A DNA stretch of 22,324 nucleotides from CAYPEL01 sp964409635 (GTDB taxonomy: Bacteria > Pseudomonadota > Gammaproteobacteria > DSM-19610): NCBI GenBank assembly GCA_964409635.1, contig CAYPEL010000031.1:1-22324 (forward strand), in the 5' to 3' direction. Positions within the stretch are counted from its first letter, which is position 1. Each line of letters starts with the position of its first letter. A program made the translations under genes and the position numbers. Positions 14,685 through 22,324 of this stretch are shown here, in pieces. The notes below the pieces were generated by a model. It was not told the DNA's origin. It made no database searches and worked only from the letters and a program-made list of their open reading frames with translations.

Positions 14685-16097
14685 TCAACCCCTCTCACGC
14701 AGCCGCGGGTCAAACGCATCCCGAACGGCATCTGCGAATAAATTAGCCGCCAGCACCAGCGTAAACATGAATATAAACGCTGATAACAAAGACCACCAGA
14801 CCATCGGTTCACGCGCCATTTCCAGACGCGCACGGTTGATCATGTTGCCCCAACTTATCATGCTCGGGTCAACGCCTACACCTACATAGGACAACACCGC
14901 CTCTGCCAATACCAATCCACTGAAATCGATGACGACGGCAATCAAAATTAAATGCACCAGATTTGGCAGCAAATGGCGGATTAAAATTCTGAATCTGGAT
15001 ACACCGAAGGCGTTGGCTGCTTGAACATATTCCAGTTCCTTTAGTTTCAGGCTTTCACCGCGCAACAAGCGGCATAAGCCAGTCCAGCTGGTAATGCCAA
15101 GGATGATGCAGAGAAACAGTAACCTCATATCCGCACGTTCAACCATGGTCTCAAACATGTCTTGATGGTTATCCATATACACCTGCAGCATCAACACGGC
15201 GGCCGCAATCAGTAACACACCCGGTATTGAACTCAGTGTGGTGTACAGATACTGAATCACATCATCAACCCAGCCGCGGAAATAGCCAGCCATCATCCCC
15301 AGCAGCACTGCAAATGGGAGCATAATCAGGGTTGTTAAAGTCCCAATCACCAGACCGGTACGAATACTTTTCAACGATTGGTATAAAACATCCTGACCGA
15401 CTTTATCGGTACCCAACACATGATAATAACTGGCAAGATTGTAGCCCAATGCCAACGCAAGCCCCACCACCGCCAAGGTCAATAAAGCGGTGCGCCAGGG
15501 AACACGCATTCCACCGGTAAGGATTTTTTTCAGGGCATAGGAAAAGCTATCCTGGCGTTTTCTTGCCAATAAAAAAGTCAGTAGGCACAGCATGATCAAT
15601 ATAACGATGCCAGTTTGCATCAATGCGCTACCGGTTCTGGCGAGAATATCAGCGGCTCGCTCAACATCCGGGTTTTCAAGATGCGCCCCGCCATATTTGA
15701 GGCGTGGGTATTCCCGCCGCTGCATACCGTCTTCACCTATTATCGCTTCTTTGGCGAAGGCCCTGACAGCAAAAGGTGCTGAGTAGGTAGTCTCAACCTG
15801 GGTGCGGACTGGCCCCAGCAGCTTATCGAGTACGCTGATCACTTCAACCGAATATTGTGTTTCGTGCTGACCCGCCTGGTTAGGCAAAGCCTCCCGGAAA
15901 TGTAGCGAATCCAGCAAACCAATCACCACATACACCAACAAAATTACCAGTGAGGCGATGGCCAGGCGATTGTGTATCACGGCCAGCCAGGGCTCGCGCA
16001 AGTGGCTTTTATTACGCGCGTAAAACATAAAACCGGTGATCACGGCTACCAGCAAGAAAACCAGCGCATCGGTCCAGAGGATCACCGGCATGATCAT
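14685..16097 (-). CDS. ABC importer permease, C-type (OppC/DppC-like), enlarged
   Basis: Second membrane subunit of the peptide importer. The C-terminal half is a normal BPD_transp_1 domain: LGTDKVGQDVL at about 228-238, several helices, and the EYVQAANAFGVSRFRILIRH coupling motif at about 356-375 that contacts the ATPase. At 470 residues it is much longer than typical OppC (about 300). The N-terminal part adds helices near 8-27 and 45-63, an external loop of roughly 95 residues (64-158), and two more helices near 160-178 and 203-222. The start ATG 16097 overlaps the preceding permease stop as ATGA. The enlarged loop probably faces the periplasm and could contact the anchored binding protein; this is inference. 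Confidence 0.9.
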   Translation of the reverse strand: MIMPVILWTDALVFLLVAVITGFMFYARNKSHLREPWLAVIHNRLAIASLVILLVYVVIGLLDSLHFREALPNQAGQHETQYSVEVISVLDKLLGPVRTQVETTYSAPFAVRAFAKEAIIGEDGMQRREYPRLKYGGAHLENPDVERAADILARTGSALMQTGIVILIMLCLLTFLLARKRQDSFSYALKKILTGGMRVPWRTALLTLAVVGLALALGYNLASYYHVLGTDKVGQDVLYQSLKSIRTGLVIGTLTTLIMLPFAVLLGMMAGYFRGWVDDVIQYLYTTLSSIPGVLLIAAAVLMLQVYMDNHQDMFETMVERADMRLLFLCIILGITSWTGLCRLLRGESLKLKELEYVQAANAFGVSRFRILIRHLLPNLVHLILIAVVIDFSGLVLAEAVLSYVGVGVDPSMISWGNMINRARLEMAREPMVWWSLLSAFIFMFTLVLAANLFADAVRDAFDPRLRERG

Positions 16098-17071
16098 GAC
16101 AGCCGTATCCTTGGATCCACCAACGTGTAGGAAATATCAGTTAAAATCAAACCAATGATGTACAACACGGAACCGAGAAAAACCATCGCCCGCACTATGG
16201 CAAAATCCTGGCTCTGGATTGCGTCAATGGTGTAGCTACCCAGACCGGGTATGCTAAAAAATGATTCAAGGATCAGGTTGCCCATGAACAGGGTTGGCAG
16301 CACAACGACGATACCCGTTAAGATCGGTACCATTGCATTTTTAAGCACATGCCTGAACAGCAATCGCACTTCTCCCAACCCTTTAGCGCGTGCCGTGCGC
16401 ACATAATCCTTATTGATTTCTTCAAGAAAGATGGTCCGATACCAGCGGCTGCTAGAACCCAAACCAGACAACACCCCAATGACCACTGGCAACAACACAA
16501 AACGCCAGGCCAATGCGCCCGGCTGATAACCAGAGATTGGCAATAAATGAAACACCTTGCTCAGCACGTACTGCCCAGCGATGATATAAAAAAGCCCTGA
16601 TATAGACATCAGCACAACGCACAACACCACACCAGACAGATCAAAATAACTGCCACGGAAAAAAGCCAGCAACATTGCAAAGCTTATATAGACCAACAAT
16701 CCCAATAGTAAAACGGGTATTGCAATAGCCAACGAGGGCCACATGCGTTGCCTTATATCCTGACCGATATTGCGACCATCATCGGCACTGCCAAACTGGA
16801 AGGCAAACAATCTGACTGACTTATCAAAAAATATGGTATCGGTTAGCCGGTTTATGCCTTCTGCATCGGATTGATATAACAGTGGCTTGTCGTAACCATG
16901 ATCGGCTTTCCATTTTTCAATCGCCTCGGGCGTAACATGCTTCATACCCAGGTGCATACGCGCCATATCGTCGGGTGTATTGACTACAAAAAACAACGCA
17001 AAGGTAATTAAATTGACACCTATTAAAATGGGTATGCCATAGAGGACGCGTCTCAGAATATAGGCTAGCAT
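16094..17071 (-). CDS. ABC importer permease, B-type (OppB/DppB-like)
   Basis: First membrane subunit of the peptide importer. It opens with MLAYILRRVLYGIPILIGVNLITF, the standard OppB/DppB start, then has a periplasmic loop (about 35-110) and five helices. The coupling motif is DYVRTARAKGLGEVRLLFRHVLKNAM. It ends with TDISYTLVDPRIRL as in the family; 325 residues is the usual size. A TTG at 17074 is also in frame, but ATG 17071 shares one base with the stop of the binding-protein gene (TGATG) and has GGAGG 7 bases upstream, so it is the better start. Its stop overlaps the next permease gene. Confidence 0.93.
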   Translation of the reverse strand: MLAYILRRVLYGIPILIGVNLITFALFFVVNTPDDMARMHLGMKHVTPEAIEKWKADHGYDKPLLYQSDAEGINRLTDTIFFDKSVRLFAFQFGSADDGRNIGQDIRQRMWPSLAIAIPVLLLGLLVYISFAMLLAFFRGSYFDLSGVVLCVVLMSISGLFYIIAGQYVLSKVFHLLPISGYQPGALAWRFVLLPVVIGVLSGLGSSSRWYRTIFLEEINKDYVRTARAKGLGEVRLLFRHVLKNAMVPILTGIVVVLPTLFMGNLILESFFSIPGLGSYTIDAIQSQDFAIVRAMVFLGSVLYIIGLILTDISYTLVDPRIRLS

Positions 17072-19272
17072 CAACTTGCCTCCACGGCAGCACGGCCAGT
17101 TTCGTGGCGTTTATAGACGATGTAAGCCGGCAATACCGAAAGCACAAGCAATCCAGCCAACAAACCCAGTGGCCAGACAATTGGCTTGTTCCAGGCCAGG
17201 CGTGATTGTTCGCGTACCTCTGGCTCCAGGCGCCGGTATTTCAGAGTATTGTTTGCCATTAAGTTGGGTTTTACATTGAAATACCAGCGATGGTACAAAG
17301 CAAAAGACTTGGGATGAAAGCCAAACAACCAAGGACTGTCTTTACGCAGTATTTCAATCATCTCATCTATAACCGATTGACGTGCGGCACCATTGGGCAT
17401 GTTTTTCATCTGCTCAAATAATTGATCGAATTTTTTATTTTTGTAATTAGCCGCATTCTCGCCATTATGTTCGACCTTACTGTTTTTGCCATAGAGTAAA
17501 AACAGGAAATTCTCGGGATCCGGGTAATCGGCATTCCAACCCCACTGAAAGATCTGTGCCGTGCCTTTTCTCATTTTATCCTGGAACCGGTTGTAGTCGC
17601 TGCTGCGGATTACCAATTGTATGTTCAGCTTTGCAAATTGTTTGCGGTACCAATCGAGTTGTGCCTTGCTGTCAGGACCCGATCCAGTGGTATCAAGATT
17701 TAACACCAACGGCTTTCCCGTCTTAAGCTCGCGGCCATCGGGATAACCTGCCTGCTTTAGAAGCTCACGCGCAACGTCGATAGATTTTCTTTGTGGCCCT
17801 TGATCCGTCCAGTCGTATACATACGGGTTAATTCCGGCCGGTGAATCATCATAGCCAAATATTCCAGGTGGAATTGGACTTTGGGCCGGGATACCACGGC
17901 CGTTTACAAAAATCGAAATGTATTCTTCATAATCAACTGCAATTGCTAAAGCCCGTCGCAACAGCCGGGCCCGCTCACTGTCGCCCCCAACCAGCGGATC
18001 CTGCATATTGAAGCCGGTATAATAAATCGACGACTGAACAGCCGTACTGAGCTTAATACCTTTTTCCTGCATTTCTTCGGTCAGGGCCATGTCACCGCCA
18101 GCACCGACTTGTATCGCCTGGTCAAAGCTGTCAGAACTAATACCCGAGGTATCGTAGTAGCCTTGCTGAAATTTATTCCAGGTTGGAATCGCCTCTTTGT
18201 CCAGACTGAAAATCACCGTATCAATCAAAGGCAGCGGTTTACCGGCATCGTTCAACAAGCCATTCTGCTGGTCTTCCGGTTGACCGGTATCAGGATAAGT
18301 CTCACCGTGAAAATTGGGGTTCTTTTCCAAAATCATTTGCAGATTAGGATTGTTCACCGTCAACATGTAGGGGCCGGTACCGACGGGGTACCAATCCAGC
18401 GTCAGGTTACGTTCTTTCATGCCAGGTTGACTGTAAAAACGGTCGACTTCCATAGGTACGGGTGCAAAAAACGGCATGGCCAACCAGTAGATAAATTGTG
18501 GGTACTGGCCACGCAAGGTAATCTGGTAACGGTATTTATCCAGCACTTTTACCCCGCTGAGCGGGTAATCCTTCAGGTTCAGAAAGCCTTTTTGAGGTTC
18601 TGATTCAAGTTGTTTCTTCGCATCCGTCAAGGTTTGCGAATACGCCTTGAGGCCGACGATATAGTCCGACATCACGCCATAAATTGGCGAATGTAACCCG
18701 GGATGCGCCAGGCGCTTAATCTGGTAAACATAATCTTCGGCAACCAGTTCACGGCTGCCCGTTTCCGGAAAATCCGCCAGACGATTTTTATTCGACAATT
18801 CGTCTGCTGCAAGTGGGTAGTATAGAAATCCTCCGTGTGGATCACGGGCAAAGGCTGGATGGGGCTGGTAGTGGATACCCGGGGTTATCTGAATATCGTA
18901 AACACTGTAAGCAATGCGGTCTATAGCTGCATTATTCGCTAAACGCTCGCCATCTGAGCCTAGATAATAGGGTATTGGGATCTCTGTTACGGTTAATGGC
19001 ACCAGCTTGTAGGGCCGCTCAAGATAGTGGTACTGCAGCGGTGGTTCATAAATCTGACCGGTAAATTGAATTTCATTTGAGCTATAGGATTGGGCCGGAT
19101 CCAGGTGTTTGGGGCGCAAGCTAAAAGAGGAATAGAGGATATCCTTGCCCGCCTGCTCGGCCGGATAGGGGCTGTTCCATGGCTGCCCGTCGCAGGCAGC
19201 GATCAGCAGTACAGAAATTAACAGCAGAACTAAACCAAGCCGTTCGCCGCCAGAAGTGCAGTTTGCTTGCAT
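17071..19272 (-). CDS. Peptide ABC transporter substrate-binding lipoprotein with C-terminal anchor
   Basis: Family 5 extracellular solute-binding protein (Opp/Dpp type), 733 residues, first gene of the importer operon. A lipoprotein signal ends at LIAAC with Cys27; Asp28 at +2 favours staying in the inner membrane. The binding fold covers about 45-660: LRPKHLDPAQSYSS, YPVGTGPYML, a hinge region, and FQWGWNADYPDPENFLFLLYG. Unusually, a second hydrophobic segment (IVWPLGLLAGLLVLSVLPAYIVY, about 695-718) followed by KRHETGR gives a C-terminal membrane anchor. This is longer than soluble OppA (about 520 mature residues). ATG 19272 is the sensible start. The bound substrate (peptide, opine, nickel complex and so on) cannot be read from sequence. 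Confidence 0.92.
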   Translation of the reverse strand: MQANCTSGGERLGLVLLLISVLLIAACDGQPWNSPYPAEQAGKDILYSSFSLRPKHLDPAQSYSSNEIQFTGQIYEPPLQYHYLERPYKLVPLTVTEIPIPYYLGSDGERLANNAAIDRIAYSVYDIQITPGIHYQPHPAFARDPHGGFLYYPLAADELSNKNRLADFPETGSRELVAEDYVYQIKRLAHPGLHSPIYGVMSDYIVGLKAYSQTLTDAKKQLESEPQKGFLNLKDYPLSGVKVLDKYRYQITLRGQYPQFIYWLAMPFFAPVPMEVDRFYSQPGMKERNLTLDWYPVGTGPYMLTVNNPNLQMILEKNPNFHGETYPDTGQPEDQQNGLLNDAGKPLPLIDTVIFSLDKEAIPTWNKFQQGYYDTSGISSDSFDQAIQVGAGGDMALTEEMQEKGIKLSTAVQSSIYYTGFNMQDPLVGGDSERARLLRRALAIAVDYEEYISIFVNGRGIPAQSPIPPGIFGYDDSPAGINPYVYDWTDQGPQRKSIDVARELLKQAGYPDGRELKTGKPLVLNLDTTGSGPDSKAQLDWYRKQFAKLNIQLVIRSSDYNRFQDKMRKGTAQIFQWGWNADYPDPENFLFLLYGKNSKVEHNGENAANYKNKKFDQLFEQMKNMPNGAARQSVIDEMIEILRKDSPWLFGFHPKSFALYHRWYFNVKPNLMANNTLKYRRLEPEVREQSRLAWNKPIVWPLGLLAGLLVLSVLPAYIVYKRHETGRAAVEAS

Positions 19273-19361
19273 GGCTGGTGATTATAGGTGAAGTCTTATG
19301 TCCTGCGCCACGCTGGACAGAATATTTTTTACCGGCACAGCCACTATTTAACAAATTGTTC

Positions 19362-19388
19362 GGCAGGTCTTCCCGTGCCTGCCTTTTT
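19362..19388 (+). terminator. Terminator-like hairpin in the fabI leader
   Basis: GGCAGG (19362-19367) and CCTGCC (19378-19383) form a 6-base GC stem with a 10-base loop, followed directly by TTTTT. It has the form of a Rho-independent terminator or attenuator reading towards fabI, whose ATG lies 41 bases on. It sits in the 157-base divergent spacer 19273-19429, which must also hold promoters for fabI and the ABC operon; no -35/-10 pair stands out. Whether fabI is transcribed through it or starts after it is unknown. Confidence 0.4.
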
Positions 19389-19429
19389 CCGGTACCTTTA
19401 TCAAAATTATTCAGGCTGGAGAGATTGTC

Positions 19430-20218
19430 ATGGGGTTTTTAACCGGAAAACGCGCACTGATTGTTGGTCTTGCCAGCAAACGCTCCATTGCATGGGGCAT
19501 CGCTCAGGCCATGCAGCGCGAAGGTGCTGAACTGGCCTTCACCTTCCAGAATGACAAACTCCAGGATCGGGTAGAAAAACTTGCGGGCGAATGCGGAACG
19601 GAAATTACCGTACCCTGTGATGTCTCAAAAGATGAGGAAATCGAAGCTGTTTTTGACCATCTGGATGATTTCTGGGATCACCTGGATATCATCATACACT
19701 CAGTAGCCTTCGCACCGCGCGCTGAACTGGAAGGTGACTACCTGGAATCCGTCAGCCGGGAAGGTTTCCGAGTTGCACACGAAATCAGCTCCTATAGCTT
19801 TTCGGCATTGGCCAAAGCCGGCTGCCGGATGATGGAAGGCCGTGATGGCGCACTGCTCACCCTGAGTTATTTAGGCGCCGAGAAGGCCATGCCAAATTAC
19901 AATGTGATGGGATTGGCTAAAGCCAGCCTGCAAGCCAATGTCCGTTATATGGCACAAAGCCTCGGGCCGGATGGCATCCGGGTCAACGCAATTTCCGCTG
20001 GCCCTATCAAAACACTCGCCGCAGCAGGCATCAGCAATTTCCGAGAAATGCTTAAATTGATGGAGCGTACCGCGCCGTTACGCAAAAATGTAAGCATTGA
20101 AGAAGTGGGTAATGCGGCCGCATTTTTATGCTCAGATCTAGCCTCTGGTATTACCGGTGAAGTAACGTACGTTGATGGCGGCTATAGCACCGTTGGCATG
20201 CCGCCACTTGAGGGCTAA
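19430..20218 (+). CDS. fabI: Enoyl-[acyl-carrier-protein] reductase FabI
   Basis: NADH-dependent enoyl-ACP reductase, the last step of each fatty acid elongation cycle. This is a short-chain dehydrogenase of 262 residues, as in E. coli. The cofactor site is GLASKRSIAWG (13-23), SVAFAP follows at 91-96, and the active site is Y147, Y157 and K164 (Y-x6-K). The tail GITGEVTYVDGGYSTVG is typical. GGAGA lies 7 bases before ATG 19430. It is divergent from the peptide importer operon and convergent with ppiD, 33 bases from its stop, with no evident terminator between them. Its position beside a peptide-type ABC operon recalls sapABCDF-fabI in E. coli. Confidence 0.97.
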   Translation: MGFLTGKRALIVGLASKRSIAWGIAQAMQREGAELAFTFQNDKLQDRVEKLAGECGTEITVPCDVSKDEEIEAVFDHLDDFWDHLDIIIHSVAFAPRAELEGDYLESVSREGFRVAHEISSYSFSALAKAGCRMMEGRDGALLTLSYLGAEKAMPNYNVMGLAKASLQANVRYMAQSLGPDGIRVNAISAGPIKTLAAAGISNFREMLKLMERTAPLRKNVSIEEVGNAAAFLCSDLASGITGEVTYVDGGYSTVGMPPLEG

Positions 20219-20251
20219 ACCCGTTTATACAGAAAAATTTAGTCCTGCTGA

Positions 20252-22162
20252 TTATTCCTCACTCTCGGATATTTCTATTGCCGCCCTACTGCGTAGGGCT
20301 GCAACCAGTGAAAACACGGCTGTTTGTTGATGTACACTTTCCAGCCCCCTGCGTAATAGCATGCTGTCCGTTTCCGGAATGTTTTCTAAATCCACATCAT
20401 GCACCGCTTTCAGGTTAACGATGACGTAGTCGCCATTGGTCAAAGCATAGCCGTCAAGCACTGCATCTTCATTGGCTGGTTTCTGTAACTGGAATGCGCC
20501 TCTGAGTATGTCCTGGCTGTAACCTTGTGTTCCCAGTGTCACCTGTTTAGCTTCAGAGAATTTAAATTCCTCAGCCTTCTCCAAGTCTTTAAGGGGCTTT
20601 CCATCACGTACCTGTTGCAGCAATTCCTCACCTTTAGACTTTGCTAATTCACTGGCTTTTTTCACCTTTAGATCAGCTAAGAGGCTGTCTACAACCGTAT
20701 CGAATTTTTTTAAGGATTCTGCTTTATGTTCCAGAACCCGTATGACTACAATTTCATCAGAACTGATTTCGATAGGCTCACTGTTATTTCCAGCTTCAAG
20801 CACGTCTTCACTGAAGGCAGCCGCTATCACTTTGGGGTAAAGACCAAGACCCGTTGGGTTATCTCGCCACAACCAGTCAGTCGTGTCTATTGTAAGGCCC
20901 AGTGCATCTGCAGCCGGTTGCAATGATTCCGGATTTTCGAAAACCAGATCGGTTAATTGCTCGATCTGAGAATAGTAGATATCCTCCACCTCGTTATTTT
21001 TCAGCTCCATCTCCAGATCAGCTTTGGCTTCTTCGAAAGTGAAAATTTTACTCGCCTGAATTTCCGTCAATTTGATGATATGGAAGCCAAACTGGCTTTT
21101 AACCGGTTCACTGATATCATTAACCTGCATGGAAAAAACTTCTGCATCAAATTCCGGAACCATAGCGCCCCGTGCAAAAAATCCAACATCCCCGCCTTGT
21201 TCTGCTGAACCGGGGTCATCCGAATTTTGTTTGGCGACTTCTGCAAAAGACTCACCGTCAAGAATCTTTTTCAATACATCTGTTGCTTTGTTCTGCGCCA
21301 CTTCGACAGCCGCCTCATCTGCATCGGCATCCAATTGAATCAGTATATGGCTGGCGCGGCGTTGCTCTTGCTTGACCAGCGTTTGCTTTTTCTCTGCATA
21401 GAAATCTTGCAAGTCAGAAGCCTCGATTTCTATTCCCTCTGCTAACGCTGCCTTGTGGAGCGTAATTGTGGCTAATTTAACCTTCTCTGCATCCATGAAT
21501 TTGTCTGGATTATCGTTAAAGAATTTTTCAGCTTCTTCGATTTTAACTTCTGCTGTACCGAGCATGGCCATATGTGAAACGGTTAAATAATCAAAATCCC
21601 GCTTTTGGTTTTGCAGTTTGTATACATTCCGGACTTCAGGATCAGTTACAAAAGAGGTACTGGACAGCCCCTGAAGCAATTGCGAAGACAACAACCGTTC
21701 GCGGGTATTCGCTTCAAATTTAGCTGGTTTTGTACCCTGATTCGACAAAAGGCGATTATATCGATCAGCAGAGAAAACACCCTCTTCCTGTAACTCGGGT
21801 ATAGAGTGGATAAAATTGGCCAGATATTGATCACTGACTGTCAGCCCTTCAGCTTCTGAATGCTGTAACAACAACTGCTTCTGGATAAGTGAATCCAGCG
21901 CCGTTTTTTTCATAAGTGTTTCATTCAGTTTCGCCGGATCAAAGGCATCACCCATCTGGTTTTCCATCTGGATACGCCGTTGCTGGTAGGCCTGCTGCCA
22001 ATCCCGGTTTGATATCTCAACGTCGTTTACCTTAGCAGCGTACAGCATGGATTGATCTTGCAAATACGACCCCAAGCCGAAGAGTGCAAAAGTGACAATA
22101 ATGAGTCCAACAACTATCCAGCCCAGAACCCCGGTTGCCTTATCGCGCATTGCTTGCAACAT
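20252..22162 (-). CDS. ppiD: Periplasmic folding chaperone PpiD
   Basis: Membrane-anchored periplasmic chaperone at the SecYEG exit that helps newly exported proteins. The 636-residue protein has one N-terminal helix (GVLGWIVVGLIIVTFALFGLG, about 11-31) after a short basic start MLQAMRDKA. SurA-like helical regions (about 40-260) and one parvulin domain at 266-367 follow (RRASHILIQLD, GGDVGFF, FGFHIIKLTE). A C-terminal domain resembling other PpiD proteins completes it. The frame extends to 22240, but those 26 codons run over the tRNA terminator hairpin, and homologues start MLQ-RD, so ATG 22162 is the start. It lies downstream of tRNA-Asp and ends tail to tail with fabI. Confidence 0.95.
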   Translation of the reverse strand: MLQAMRDKATGVLGWIVVGLIIVTFALFGLGSYLQDQSMLYAAKVNDVEISNRDWQQAYQQRRIQMENQMGDAFDPAKLNETLMKKTALDSLIQKQLLLQHSEAEGLTVSDQYLANFIHSIPELQEEGVFSADRYNRLLSNQGTKPAKFEANTRERLLSSQLLQGLSSTSFVTDPEVRNVYKLQNQKRDFDYLTVSHMAMLGTAEVKIEEAEKFFNDNPDKFMDAEKVKLATITLHKAALAEGIEIEASDLQDFYAEKKQTLVKQEQRRASHILIQLDADADEAAVEVAQNKATDVLKKILDGESFAEVAKQNSDDPGSAEQGGDVGFFARGAMVPEFDAEVFSMQVNDISEPVKSQFGFHIIKLTEIQASKIFTFEEAKADLEMELKNNEVEDIYYSQIEQLTDLVFENPESLQPAADALGLTIDTTDWLWRDNPTGLGLYPKVIAAAFSEDVLEAGNNSEPIEISSDEIVVIRVLEHKAESLKKFDTVVDSLLADLKVKKASELAKSKGEELLQQVRDGKPLKDLEKAEEFKFSEAKQVTLGTQGYSQDILRGAFQLQKPANEDAVLDGYALTNGDYVIVNLKAVHDVDLENIPETDSMLLRRGLESVHQQTAVFSLVAALRSRAAIEISESEE

Positions 22163-22210
22163 ATTTAATACCCAGTCTTTGGTCGAATTGAAATTAAATT
22201 TATGCTTTAA

Positions 22211-22245
22211 AACACAAAGGGCGTCCGGATGGACGCCCATGTGTT
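22211..22245 (-). terminator. Terminator hairpin after tRNA-Asp
   Basis: GGGCGTCC and GGACGCCC (22219-22226, 22231-22238) form a perfect 8-base stem with a 4-base loop. It is lengthened by AACACA/TGTGTT pairing outside. On the minus strand it is followed by TTTGTGTTTT. It lies 14 bases beyond the 3' CCA of tRNA-Asp, so it should end the tRNA transcript before ppiD. Confidence 0.85.
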
Positions 22246-22251
22246 CAAGTA

Positions 22252-22324
22252 TGGCGGAGTGGACGGGATTCGAACCCGCGACCCCCGGCGTGACAGGCCG
22301 GTATTCTAACCAGCTGAACTACCA
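22252..22324 (-). tRNA. tRNA-Asp(GTC), 5' end cut by window edge
   Basis: On the minus strand the sequence reads TGGTAGTTCAGCTGGTTAGA (D arm), then an anticodon stem and loop CCTGTCACG with anticodon GTC at 22294-22292. The T arm GGGTTCGAATCCC and an encoded 3' CCA at 22254-22252 follow. The acceptor 3' strand CCACTCC plus discriminator G predicts a 5' strand GGAGTGG, of which only TGG lies in the window; about four bases are missing. Sequence and anticodon fit aspartate tRNA. In related genomes a tRNA cluster lies between hupB and ppiD, so more tRNAs may sit just outside. Confidence 0.96.

Noticed and set aside
18109..18603. A 164-residue frame on the plus strand
   Set aside because: It lies wholly antisense to the substrate-binding protein gene, has no ribosome site or family features, and mirrors that gene's codon pattern.
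22163..22240. A 26-residue N-terminal extension of PpiD
   Set aside because: It would be encoded across the tRNA-Asp terminator hairpin and precedes the conserved MLQ-RD start.
1..22324. CRISPR array, phage or toxin-antitoxin locus
   Set aside because: No regularly spaced direct repeats, cas genes, integrase, phage structural genes or small paired toxin-antitoxin frames were seen.

Overview
The window looks like core chromosome of a gammaproteobacterium of moderate GC content. The evidence is gene content and order: rnm-yciO, trpS, scpA-scpB-rluB, yciB-yciI-bolA, an oligopeptide ABC operon beside fabI, then ppiD and a tRNA-Asp. From memory, the ABC operon-fabI-ppiD order resembles Pseudomonas, and E. 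coli has sapABCDF beside fabI. I cannot name a genus. There is no CRISPR array, prophage, integrase or intact transposon. The accessory signals are one AT-rich membrane glycosyltransferase gene and one long palindromic repeat.

Bases 1-98 are the end of an unrecognised plus-strand gene. From 163 to 6905 everything is on the minus strand and tightly packed, in transcription order: RNase AM (rnm), yciO, an M50 membrane protease, trpS, a roughly 200-base spacer with hairpins, scpA, scpB, rluB, a 50-residue two-helix membrane protein, and a DNA-3-methyladenine glycosylase. Several junctions are 4-base stop/start overlaps, so translational coupling is likely. The 50-residue gene is joined to both neighbours in this way. 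RluB seems to start at an ATT codon. TrpRS carries a four-cysteine pattern matching the iron-sulfur type.

From 7000 to 9714 the plus strand carries an unrecognised 244-residue protein, yciB, yciI, a bolA gene with its core deleted, and a lipoprotein parvulin. A strong bidirectional terminator follows. On the minus strand there is then a class V aminotransferase (9809-10981) and a GT-C type membrane glycosyltransferase (11154-12455).

A palindromic element at 12494-12611 (33-base perfect inverted arms around two small hairpins) separates the glycosyltransferase from a four-gene ABC importer on the minus strand. In transcription order the importer is a substrate-binding lipoprotein with a C-terminal membrane anchor, a B-type permease, an enlarged C-type permease, and a fused double ATPase. 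fabI (enoyl-ACP reductase) diverges from this operon and converges on ppiD. ppiD lies downstream of a tRNA-Asp cut by the window edge, with a terminator hairpin between them.

No clear new multi-gene system is visible. The items most worth checking are the palindromic element, the deleted bolA, the coupled small membrane protein, the ATT start of rluB, and the iron-sulfur TrpRS.
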